From contig JAPPDO010000339.1 of NCBI GenBank assembly GCA_028821635.1, positions 1 through 5,618 on the forward strand: a DNA stretch of 5,618 bases, in the 5' to 3' direction. Shown here piece after piece: positions 1 through 5,618 of the stretch. Origin of the DNA: Ekhidna sp. GTDB taxonomy: Bacteria > Bacteroidota > Bacteroidia > Cytophagales > Cyclobacteriaceae. Made by a program: the position numbers and the translations under genes. The first letter of the stretch is position 1, and each line of letters opens with the position of its first letter. The notes under the pieces are model-generated. The model ran no database searches. It was not told where the DNA came from and worked only from the letters and a program-made list of their open reading frames with translations.

Positions 1-52
1 TCATCTTGAGATTGTCGTACCGCACCATAGATAAAAGCCATTTGGATCGACT

Positions 53-117
53 GAGGGCTTCATTTATCCCCTTGTGAAGTTATTCGGCAAAATAATAGCC
101 CTCTTTGTTGTTTTTAT
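53..117 (+). terminator. Possible terminator-like hairpin upstream of the M48 gene
   Basis: GAGGGCT (53-59) and AGCCCTC (97-103) are perfect 7-bp complements, and the second arm runs directly into a T-rich stretch (104-117). The 37-base loop is long for an intrinsic terminator and contains a competing CTTCA/TGAAG pair (58-62 with 75-79). It could end transcription of a gene lying left of the window, or act in the leader of the M48 gene. The rest of 1-207 holds no supportable gene, and no convincing promoter match was found before the M48 start. Confidence 0.3.
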
Positions 118-207
118 TCCGTCAGGCTATGTCTCCCCTTGAAATTCTCCCATTCTTATGAAGTGCTAATTGTGGATGAATTAAATTTAAATCAAATTTC
201 TATTGTC

Positions 208-1023
208 ATGAAAAAAACTACCTCACTACTTTTTATTGGAATTGCATTTATCGCTGTTCAGTGTTCAAGTGTCCCGCTTAGTGGAAGGTCACAACTCAGC
301 CTTGTAAGCAATGATAAAATCTTTCCAATGAGCTATGACCAGTACAACCAAGTCAAAAAGGAAAGCCAGATAATTGAAGGAACAGACCAGTCAAGGATGG
401 TAAAACGAGTTGGAACCCGAATACAAAGGGCTGTAGAGCAATATTTTCAGGAACAAGGTCAATCTAATTATTTAGCAGATTACCAGTGGGAATTTAATTT
501 AATAAAAGAAGACGAAACAGTAAATGCCTGGTGTATGCCCGGAGGAAAAGTTGCTTTTTACACTGGGATCATGCCGATTTGCAAAGACGAGACCGGCGTA
601 GCAGTAGTCATGGGCCATGAAATCGCACATGCTATTGCCAATCATGGAAGTGAACGAATGAGTCAACAGTATGCTGCTTCCACCGGACTTGGCATAGCTA
701 GTGTTTTGCTAACCGGAGGGGCAGGCCCGACGCTCTCCTCAGAAATGATATTACAGGCTGCCGGTGCGGGCACTTCTTTAGGAATATTAGCATTCTCACG
801 GAAGCATGAATCAGAAGCAGATAAACTCGGGCTTTATTTTATGGCCATGGCCGGCTACAACCCACAGGAAGCACCAAGATTCTGGGAGAGGATGTCTTCC
901 AACAGCAGCAGCGGTAAAGCTCCACCGGAGTTCATGTCCACCCATCCATCACATGATACAAGGATTTCAGACCTCAATGCTAATATGCCCAAGGCAATGG
1001 AATATTACAATAGAAGCAAGTAG
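208..1023 (+). CDS. M48 family zinc metalloprotease, predicted lipoprotein (BepA/LoiP-like)
   Basis: A membrane-anchored zinc endopeptidase, probably periplasmic and involved in envelope protein quality control, as known for M48 relatives BepA and LoiP. From the ATG at 208 the protein has 271 residues. It begins with a lysine-containing n-region, a hydrophobic core and a lipobox-like AVQC, with the lipidated Cys at residue 19. The catalytic HEIAH motif is at residues 137-141 (His137, Glu138, His141), and the third zinc ligand is probably Glu201 in SRKHESEAD. A NAWCMPGG strand precedes the active site, and a C-terminal STHPSHDTRISDL block matches the conserved M48 tail. The reading frame stays open to a TTG at 139, which would add 23 residues ahead of the signal peptide; the ATG at 208 is preferred because it places the signal peptide at the N-terminus. 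No Shine-Dalgarno is visible. The stop is TAG. Family assignment is secure; the physiological substrate is unknown. Confidence 0.93.
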   Translation: MKKTTSLLFIGIAFIAVQCSSVPLSGRSQLSLVSNDKIFPMSYDQYNQVKKESQIIEGTDQSRMVKRVGTRIQRAVEQYFQEQGQSNYLADYQWEFNLIKEDETVNAWCMPGGKVAFYTGIMPICKDETGVAVVMGHEIAHAIANHGSERMSQQYAASTGLGIASVLLTGGAGPTLSSEMILQAAGAGTSLGILAFSRKHESEADKLGLYFMAMAGYNPQEAPRFWERMSSNSSSGKAPPEFMSTHPSHDTRISDLNANMPKAMEYYNRSK

Positions 1024-1033
1024 ATACCAAGCC

Positions 1034-1056
1034 TTAGTGATAAGATTAATCACTAA
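1034..1056 (+). repeat. Perfect inverted repeat just after the M48 gene
   Basis: TTAGTGAT (1034-1041) and ATCACTAA (1049-1056) form a perfect 8-bp stem with a 7-base loop, starting 10 bases after the M48 stop. The stem is mostly A/T and is not followed by a clean U-run, so it may be a weak terminator, a 3'-end stabilising hairpin, or an operator for the XRE regulator encoded downstream. The repeat is visible; its role is inferred. Confidence 0.35.
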
Positions 1057-1073
1057 AACAATAAGTTTTAACC

Positions 1074-1105
1074 TGGCTTTGAGTTGCAAGCCATTTGTGT
1101 TAGTT
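1074..1105 (+). terminator. Candidate terminator of the M48 gene
   Basis: TGGCTT (1074-1079) pairs with AAGCCA (1088-1093) across an 8-base loop. The second arm leads into a T/G-rich stretch (TTTGTGTTAGTT, 1094-1105). It is the most G/C-containing hairpin between the M48 gene and the next cassette, but the U-run is interrupted, so termination here is only a possibility. Confidence 0.3.
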
Positions 1106-1183
1106 GGCTATCCTTGGATGAACCCGCTAAACAAGGTTTTTAGTTATCAAAAAAGCTATCTCAATTAAAAATTACTTTGATAC

Positions 1184-1639
1184 TTGATTTTTACAGAAAG
1201 TAAAGTTTGCTTTGCATATAGTAAAGTAATTTTCACGAAGTTATCATTATTCAATCAATCATACAAGAAGTGGGGCTGGATTTTCTTAGTCCCTTTCCTT
1301 GTTCTTGGACTTTTATGCTGGCATCAAGAATTTAGTTTTTCATTTCTTGAGATCAATGGATTCAATAATCTTACTGATGAGTTGGCAATCATTGGATTAA
1401 TTATTAGCCTCTTTTTGATTGGTTTTTCAAAGGTCAAAGAAGAGGATGAGATGATTTACACTATCAGGGCTGAAGCAATGCGGATATCCATATATATCAA
1501 TTATTTGCTAATAATCATTGCTACGCTTTTCATTTACGACTGGGACTACTTAGGTGTAATGGCTTACAATTTGTTTACTCCACTTCTTATTTATGTATCA
1601 GTTTTTCATTTCAAATTATTTCGACTTAGGAAATTATAA
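1184..1639 (+). CDS. Small four-helix integral membrane protein, function unknown
   Basis: Reading from TTG at 1184 gives 151 residues with four hydrophobic segments at about 30-46, 67-82, 101-118 and 122-142, separated by a charged loop (KVKEEDEMI, near 83-91), and a basic C-terminus. This looks like an inner-membrane protein. The pattern resembles membrane proteins commonly encoded directly before a tiny XRE regulator in Bacteroidota; that is from memory and gives no biochemical function. The start is uncertain. A TGA lies in frame at 1178-1180, and no ATG or GTG occurs in frame before the first helix, leaving TTG 1184 or a rare codon such as ATT 1229. The first ~25 residues look less natural than the rest, so the true start may be later or the 5' end may be damaged. 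The gene is A/T-rich compared with its neighbours. Its stop lies one base before the regulator's ATG, so the two are almost certainly co-transcribed. Confidence 0.7.
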   Translation: MIFTESKVCFAYSKVIFTKLSLFNQSYKKWGWIFLVPFLVLGLLCWHQEFSFSFLEINGFNNLTDELAIIGLIISLFLIGFSKVKEEDEMIYTIRAEAMRISIYINYLLIIIATLFIYDWDYLGVMAYNLFTPLLIYVSVFHFKLFRLRKL

Positions 1640-1640
1640 T

Positions 1641-1841
1641 ATGAAGAACATGTTAAAAGTTGAGCGTGCAAAGTTAAATCTGACTCAGGAAGACTTAGCA
1701 AAGAGGATTGGCGTTTCTCGTCAAACGATTAATTCCATTGAAAAGGGAAAGTACATACCCTCTACCCTGCTGACGTTAAAGATGTCTCGTGTATTTGGTG
1801 TTCCTGTCAACTCATTTTTTGAACTGACTGAGGAGGATTAA
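1641..1841 (+). CDS. XRE-family helix-turn-helix transcriptional regulator (YozG-like, minimal)
   Basis: A 66-residue protein that is almost entirely one Cro/C1-type DNA-binding domain. [11 protein letters not shown] supplies helix 2 and the turn, [13 protein letters not shown] is the recognition helix and following turn, and [21 protein letters not shown] completes the five-helix fold, leaving a short acidic tail. There is no ligand or dimerisation domain beyond this. The ATG at 1641 is chosen because an AGGA lies about ten bases upstream and it begins one base after the stop of the membrane protein gene, suggesting translational coupling; an ATG at 1650 is an alternative. The open frame extends upstream to 1593, but that part is the membrane gene read in another frame. 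Small regulators of this type often control their own operon, so regulation of the membrane protein/regulator pair is a reasonable inference. Family assignment is secure; target sites are unknown. Confidence 0.9.
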   Translation: MKNMLKVERAKLNLTQEDLAKRIGVSRQTINSIEKGKYIPSTLLTLKMSRVFGVPVNSFFELTEED

Positions 1842-1857
1842 TGGCCAGCCTTCTTTC

Positions 1858-1865
1858 TATATTTG
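1858..1865 (+). promoter_or_regulatory. Possible Bacteroidota -7 promoter element before metG
   Basis: TATATTTG matches the Bacteroidota sigma-ABfr -7 consensus TAnnTTTG and lies 17 bases before the metG ATG, so a transcript starting here would have only about a ten-base leader. No TTTG/TTG -33 element is present at the usual spacing; the nearest TTTG (1818-1821) is too far upstream. metG may instead be transcribed from the upstream XRE cassette, whose stop is 40 bases away. Confidence 0.3.
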
Positions 1866-1881
1866 TGCCCCTACAGCAATC

Positions 1882-3936
1882 ATGGCGAAGAAGTTTAAAC
1901 GACACACCATCACATCGGCCCTACCCTACGCAAACGGCCCTATTCATATCGGGCACCTTGCCGGAGTGTATATTCCGGCGGATATCTATGTCAGATACCT
2001 CAGAAGTAAAGGAGAAGATGTGGTCTGGGTTTGTGGGTCTGATGAGCATGGAGTAGCTATTGAACTAAAGGCCAGAAAAGAGCAGAAGACCCCTCAGCAA
2101 GTAGTGGATTTTTACCACAACCAAATCAAGGAGTCCTTCGCTGAGTTTGGAATCAGTTTTGATATTTATCACAGGACTTCTTCTGAACTCCACCATAAAA
2201 CAGCGTCTGACTTCTTCAAACAGATGGAAGTTGAAGGCAAGTTTAGAATTGAAACTTCTGAGCAGTTTTATGATGAGAAAGAACGTCAATTCCTGGCTGA
2301 CAGATACATCAAAGGCACCTGCCCGGTATGTGGCTTTCAGGAAGCATACGGGGATCAGTGTGAAAATTGTGGGTCTACTTTAAGTCCCGTAGAGCTAAAA
2401 AACCCTAAGTCCATGCTTAGCGGCGAAGCTCCGATAATGAAGAAAACACAACATTGGTATTTGCCGCTTGATGAGTATGAGGCATGGTTAAAAGATTGGC
2501 TGCTGGAAGGACACAAAGAGTGGAAACCCAATGTTTATGGTCAATGCAAGAGCTGGATTGATAATGGTCTAAAACCAAGGCCTATGACCCGAGACCTGAA
2601 CTGGGGGATTCCCGTTTCGGTAGAGGGGGGAGAGGGCAAAGTTCTCTATGTATGGTTTGATGCACCCATAGGATACATCTCTGCAACGAAACAATGGGCT
2701 ATTGATAACGGCAAAAGGTGGGAGGACTACTGGAAGGCAGATGATACGCGACTGCTCCATTTCATAGGAAAAGACAATATTGTTTTTCACTGTATTGTCT
2801 TTCCTGCGATTCTAAAAGCAGAAGGAAGCTATATCTTGCCCGATAATGTGCCTGCAAACGAGTTTCTAAATCTTGAAGGCAGCAAAATCTCAACCTCCAG
2901 AAACTGGGCAGTATGGCTGCACGAATACCTGGAAGACTTTCCCGGAAAGCAGGATATACTGAGATATACACTAACCGCCAATGCGCCGGAGACTAAGGAT
3001 AATGACTTTACATGGAAAGATTTCCAGATAAAAAATAATAGCGAGCTGGTTGCCATTTTTGGGAATTTTGTGAATCGTGCAGTAGTGCTCACTCACAAAT
3101 ATTTTGAGGGTAAAGTTCCCGAGAGGGGGGAATTACAACCCTCTGACAATGAAGTAATAAAGTCCGTTAAAGTGACTCCCCAACGAATAGCCAATTCATT
3201 GGATCAATTCAAATTCAGGGATGCACTGTTCCGATTAATGGAACTGGCAAGAACAGGCAATAAGTATTTGGCAGATACTGAGCCGTGGAAACTTATCAAA
3301 GAGGATAGAGGAAGGGTTGGAACGATCCTGAATATTGCCATCCAAATTAGTGCCAACCTATCTGTACTCTGTGAACCGTTCCTTCCATTTACTGCTGAAA
3401 AACTTACTTCCATTTTAGCAATCAAAAAAAGTACGTGGGACAAAGCTGGCTCCGTTGACCTGATTGCGTCAGACCATCAACTAAATAAAACGGTGCTGCT
3501 ATTTGAAAAGATGGAGGACAAAGAGGTAGCTGCACAAGTCAATAAGTTGTTGAAGACAAAAAAAATGAACGAACAAGAAGGCCGGCTCTCGGACTTACCT
3601 GCAATGAAGGAGGAAATTTTATTTAATGATTTCACGAAGATGGACCTGAGAGTGGGAGAGATTAAAACGGCGGAGAAGTTAGAGAAATCTGATAAACTCT
3701 TAAAGTTTTCTGTAGACATTGGACTGGAAACACGTACCATTCTCAGTGGCGTGGCAAAGCATTTTACTCCTCAAGCAATGATAGGAAAAAAAGTAATCGT
3801 GGTGGCTAACCTGGCCCCAAGAAGGATCATGGGTGTTGAGTCGCAAGGAATGCTGCTGTTTGCCGAGAATAGGGATGGGAAATTGATCGCAGTCAGCACG
3901 GATGATGATGCTCAAAATGGAGCTTCAATAAACTAA
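1882..3936 (+). CDS. metG: Methionyl-tRNA synthetase with C-terminal tRNA-binding domain
   Basis: A cytoplasmic class I aminoacyl-tRNA synthetase that charges tRNA-Met and initiator tRNA with methionine using ATP. The 684 residues compare with 677 for the E. coli enzyme. The HIGH signature is at 22-25 after the typical [11 protein letters not shown] start, and GSDEHG follows near 52-57. The connective domain carries a zinc knuckle with Cys147, Cys150, Cys160 and Cys163. The core motif WFDAPIGY is at 258-265 and GKDN at 296-299. The KMSKS loop is present as KISTS at 335-339. The helical anticodon-binding region follows, and a Trbp111/EMAPII-like OB-fold tRNA-binding domain runs from about 580 to the end ([34 protein letters not shown]). 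The ATG at 1882 is chosen because it gives the family's usual N-terminus; no start codon is available further upstream in frame and there is no Shine-Dalgarno. All key residues are present, so the gene appears functional. Confidence 0.98.
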   Translation: MAKKFKRHTITSALPYANGPIHIGHLAGVYIPADIYVRYLRSKGEDVVWVCGSDEHGVAIELKARKEQKTPQQVVDFYHNQIKESFAEFGISFDIYHRTSSELHHKTASDFFKQMEVEGKFRIETSEQFYDEKERQFLADRYIKGTCPVCGFQEAYGDQCENCGSTLSPVELKNPKSMLSGEAPIMKKTQHWYLPLDEYEAWLKDWLLEGHKEWKPNVYGQCKSWIDNGLKPRPMTRDLNWGIPVSVEGGEGKVLYVWFDAPIGYISATKQWAIDNGKRWEDYWKADDTRLLHFIGKDNIVFHCIVFPAILKAEGSYILPDNVPANEFLNLEGSKISTSRNWAVWLHEYLEDFPGKQDILRYTLTANAPETKDNDFTWKDFQIKNNSELVAIFGNFVNRAVVLTHKYFEGKVPERGELQPSDNEVIKSVKVTPQRIANSLDQFKFRDALFRLMELARTGNKYLADTEPWKLIKEDRGRVGTILNIAIQISANLSVLCEPFLPFTAEKLTSILAIKKSTWDKAGSVDLIASDHQLNKTVLLFEKMEDKEVAAQVNKLLKTKKMNEQEGRLSDLPAMKEEILFNDFTKMDLRVGEIKTAEKLEKSDKLLKFSVDIGLETRTILSGVAKHFTPQAMIGKKVIVVANLAPRRIMGVESQGMLLFAENRDGKLIAVSTDDDAQNGASIN

Positions 3937-4029
3937 TTTTAGACTTCCACCTTAAAATCCTAGTCCACATAAGACAGGTAAAAAAGAGGAATCACCAAGA
4001 TCATGAGTTTTGAGCAGTTGTTTTTAGAC

Positions 4030-4056
4030 AGTAAAATTCCCTTAATTTTATTATTT
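4030..4056 (+). terminator. Weak A/T-only hairpin between convergent metG and the minus-strand pair
   Basis: TAAAATT (4032-4038) and AATTTTA (4044-4050) are perfect complements around a five-base CCCTT loop. One wobble and one A-T pair can extend the stem, and a T-rich stretch follows on the plus strand. The stem has no internal G/C, so it would be a weak intrinsic terminator, perhaps serving both convergent units. It lies about 95 bases after the metG stop. The rest of 3937-4073 shows only a second imperfect A/T hairpin directly after metG and no gene. Confidence 0.3.
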
Positions 4057-4073
4057 CAGAAATCTTCAATCTA

Positions 4074-5053
4074 TTAATCTTTTTCTAGTGTGAGATAAGC
4101 CATAGTTTGGTTTAATATCAAATAAGCAATCTCCCCAAATGTGATAAATCCTGTGACATCTCCCGTTTTTTCCCCTTCAAGTTTGGCAAAAAGATAGTTT
4201 AAGATACAATTACATCTGAAATGAATTTGCTTTTTGATTGTCTTGTATTTCTTTTCAAACTTCTCTTCATAATCAGAGAGCGGCTTTGAAATTTGGTATT
4301 TATAGTCTGGCGAAACCGGAACATAAAATTTTGCCGTTTTAGCTTCATCATCCAATATGCTTGTATTAAGTGATGAACCATTTACATCGTTTATAAGAGG
4401 TTGATCTAAGCCCATTCCCTCACTTTTGAAATAGTCATAAATGTTTTGCTTTTTACCATCTATGATGCATTCTTTAACTTCTGTTGCTCCTTTTCCAAAT
4501 TCTAAGTAAGAACCTTCAGGTTCTTGGATATTGATTATCCCAAGCACAGGGGTAATGTTCGAAGGTAGGTCACAGTGCATAATCAATGCCTGATTATCAT
4601 AGAACTTTCCGGTGTTCCCGTCTATTACCTTGAGGACTTTTTTACCCACTTTTTCCAATAAGACACCTGAAGTCCACCCAATGATAGGGGATTTAAAAAC
4701 ATCTTTACTTTCTCTGCCTACAAGTGAGTAGCGATTGAGACACAAAGAGAGAGCCGGAAGGATAATAAATGATAAGCCCTACTCAGGATAGTCATCAAAA
4801 ATGGTAGAGAGTGCCTCCTACTCATAGGTTTTAATTTTATTCATCTTAATTGGGTCATGCAATAAGTTCAGGAAAACCTTCTCCTTGAAAACGGCCCCTC
4901 CCTCTTCGTCCGTGAAGTAAGGTATGGTGCGCCTCCAATCCAATTTTCCGCAGATAGTTGGGAAGGGAGGCACTCTTCAGCACCAACAATGGCGGCATAT
5001 CCCTTACTTAAAATTTCTTTGGCTTCTTCTAACGTGTACAGTTTATTATTCAT
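4074..5053 (-). pseudogene. Decayed gene of a DUF6976-like family (one frameshift and two in-frame TAG stops)
   Basis: Read on the minus strand, the ATG at 5053 starts a frame that runs MNNKLYTLEEAKEIL to NWIGG (41 codons, ending at 4931), then derails into an unrelated tail that stops at 4868. Skipping the two bases GC at 4929-4930 restores TIPYFTDEEGGAVFKEKVFL and the same frame used to the end at 4074, broken only by TAG at 4818-4820 and TAG at 4779-4781. The reconstruction is about 325 codons. Its C-terminal part (from TTG 4745, 223 codons) includes SPIIGWTSGVLL, a central PLINDVNGSSLN, an FYVPVSPDYKY segment and a conserved-looking end, CNCILNYL then TFGEIAYLILNQTMAYL. The NWIGGTIPYF, LSFIILPA and GWTSGV blocks resemble, from memory, proteins annotated DUF6976; function is unknown. 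The gene overlaps the upstream small gene by 8 bases (ATGAATAA), so both were probably one operon. The 4745-4074 piece might still be translated from a TTG, but would lack the N-terminal third. Confidence 0.75.
4929..4930 (-). other. Frameshifting GC dinucleotide duplication in the decayed gene
   Basis: On the minus strand the motif reads TGG ATT GGA GGC, then an extra GC, then ACC ATA CCT TAC. Removing one GC of the GCGC gives W-I-G-G-T-I-P-Y and joins the two open frames exactly. A two-base slippage duplication is the simplest explanation; a sequencing error is possible. No slippery heptamer typical of programmed frameshifting is present at the site. Confidence 0.65.
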
Positions 5054-5282
5054 GTTCATTCCCATTTAGTTGGTTTTTAATAAATTGAAATTCTCTTTTA
5101 CAGATTTCCTTATATTTATTAAAAAATACAATCAACTCACTAGCTGCTTCACGCTCTGTCATTTTTTCATTTTCAAAACTTTTTTGTAGCCGGTCTAATA
5201 GCAGTCTGAGTGCCAGAGAGGAAACCTGAGGTTTTTTCTTTAAAAGATCAGACCAGAAAGGATCATTTACATCCGGAAACAT
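5046..5282 (-). CDS. Small helical protein of unknown function, first gene of the minus-strand pair
   Basis: A 78-residue, charged, apparently all-helical protein with no signal peptide or membrane segment, so probably cytoplasmic. It opens with an aromatic patch (DPFWSDLL, residues 7-14), then a leucine-rich helix (SSLALRLLLDRL), an acidic/basic helix with AASELIVFFNKYKEI, and a final helix rich in Lys, Phe and Gln. I do not recognise a named family. The ATG at 5282 is the first in frame after upstream stops; no Shine-Dalgarno is visible. Its stop TAA (5046-5048) overlaps the ATG of the following decayed gene (5051-5053) in the arrangement ATGAATAA, pointing to translational coupling and a shared role, perhaps as a partner or adaptor of that protein. 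The frame itself shows no lesion. With its partner broken, it may be an orphan or itself on the way to loss. Confidence 0.7.
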   Translation of the reverse strand: MFPDVNDPFWSDLLKKKPQVSSLALRLLLDRLQKSFENEKMTEREAASELIVFFNKYKEICKREFQFIKNQLNGNEHE

Positions 5283-5618
5283 CGTAAATTAAGGTTTGAT
5301 TTCTCAACTAATAATAAACTCATTTCAACATGAAAGGTTTTCTATTCGGTAATTGGTATCACTAAAATACAGTGGATTTGCAACAAAAGTGATGCACATA
5401 AAGACTATAAACGGCCCCAAATGTTGTGTTAAAAGACTTTGTCACGAATGGAAAGAATAGCGCAGAACTATGCTATCAACCCAAATCATGACGATAAATT
5501 TTACTGCTCTCCTCTCAGACAGCTATAAATCTATATCCTCATGATAAATGGTAGAATATGTGAGCAAGCAACGTGCTCGAAGAGGATGCCGCAAAACCTC
5601 TTAACCTTCCTTTCCCCC
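5283..5618. other. Non-coding stretch upstream of the minus-strand pair, no recognisable gene
   Basis: Neither strand has an ORF with protein-like composition; the longest ATG-started frames read by eye are about 10-20 codons and stop-ridden. The part next to 5282 should contain the promoter of the minus-strand pair, but no clear TAnnTTTG/TTG pair was seen on that strand. A short symmetric element, TTTCA-ACA-TGAAA (5323-5335), lies about 40 bases upstream of the start codon and could be an operator. The far right end contains two adjacent hairpins, described separately. Confidence 0.5.
5562..5602. repeat. Two adjacent short hairpins at the right edge
   Basis: GAGCA (5562-5566) pairs with TGCTC (5574-5578) across seven bases. 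Directly after, AAGAGG (5580-5585) pairs with CCTCTT (5597-5602) across eleven bases. A pyrimidine-rich run follows up to the window end. Neither strand has a U-run beside the stems, so a terminator is not well supported. They could be the edge of a structured RNA or repeat continuing outside the window. Confidence 0.3.

Noticed and set aside
1..41. Minus-strand ATG at 41 opening a 13-codon frame that leaves the window (MAFIYGAVRQSQD)
   Set aside because: It could be the start of a real gene to the left, but 13 codons are too few to support it and no family is recognisable.
806..1168. 120-codon plus-strand ORF overlapping the end of the M48 gene
   Set aside because: It lies largely in another frame of the well-supported M48 gene, has low-complexity unnatural composition, and its tail reads non-coding spacer.
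1841..2056. Short plus-strand ORF whose ATG overlaps the XRE stop (TAATG) with a perfect AGGAGG just upstream
   Set aside because: It runs out of frame into metG and its translation is unlike a protein. The Shine-Dalgarno match is made by the Glu-Glu-Asp codons ending the XRE gene, and Bacteroidota rely little on such sites.
2065..3915. Several 65-90 codon minus-strand ORFs opposite metG
   Set aside because: They are antisense shadows of a complete, well-conserved metG coding sequence.
4929..4933. Programmed ribosomal frameshift at the GCGCC site
   Set aside because: No slippery heptamer is present, and the restored frame would hit a TAG about 35 codons later, so recoding would not give a full-length protein.
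4808..4976. 11-base inverted repeat, AGAGTGCCTCC at 4808-4818 and its complement at 4966-4976
   Set aside because: Both arms lie inside the coding frames of the decayed gene. A repeat of this length at this distance is expected by chance fairly often, and no mobile-element features accompany it.
5331..5580. Tiny plus-strand ORFs in the right-hand spacer, such as the 11-codon frame at 5331 and an Arg-rich 17-codon frame near the window end
   Set aside because: They are too short, have no ribosome binding site, and show no recognisable similarity.

Overview
The window looks like chromosomal DNA from a member of the Bacteroidota (Cytophagales-like at a guess). This rests on the style of the proteins (a full-length MetRS fused to a C-terminal tRNA-binding domain, a short lipoprotein M48 peptidase, a four-helix membrane protein paired with a tiny XRE regulator), the general lack of Shine-Dalgarno sequences before obvious start codons, and one match to the Bacteroidota -7 promoter element TAnnTTTG. 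No rRNA, tRNA, CRISPR array, transposase or phage gene was found.

Layout. Positions 1-207 hold no supportable gene, only a hairpin followed by a T-rich run. An M48 zinc metalloprotease lipoprotein follows (208-1023, +), then a spacer with two weak terminator-like hairpins. Next is a visibly A/T-richer pair: a small integral membrane protein without an ATG start (about 1184-1639, +) and an XRE-family HTH regulator beginning one base after its stop (1641-1841, +). Methionyl-tRNA synthetase metG (1882-3936, +) is complete and carries all signature motifs. A convergent spacer (3937-4073) separates these genes from a minus-strand pair read right to left: a 78-residue helical protein (5282-5046) and, overlapping its end by 8 bases, a gene of about 325 codons (5053-4074) that is broken. 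The last 336 bases (5283-5618) hold no recognisable gene.

The main discovery is the broken gene. Two apparently unrelated minus-strand ORFs (5065-4868 and 4745-4074) are parts of one decayed gene. A two-base GC duplication at 4929-4930, inside a WIGGTIPYF-like motif, shifts the frame. Two in-frame TAG codons (4818-4820 and 4779-4781) interrupt the rest. Skipping the GC and reading through the TAGs gives one continuous, protein-like sequence that resembles, from memory, the family annotated as DUF6976. UAG recoding is unlikely because the M48 gene uses TAG as its natural stop.

Functionally the window mixes housekeeping (MetRS, envelope proteolysis) with two small accessory modules: a membrane-protein/XRE pair, probably a self-regulating unit, and the decayed minus-strand pair of unknown function. 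Nothing here clearly represents a complete new system.
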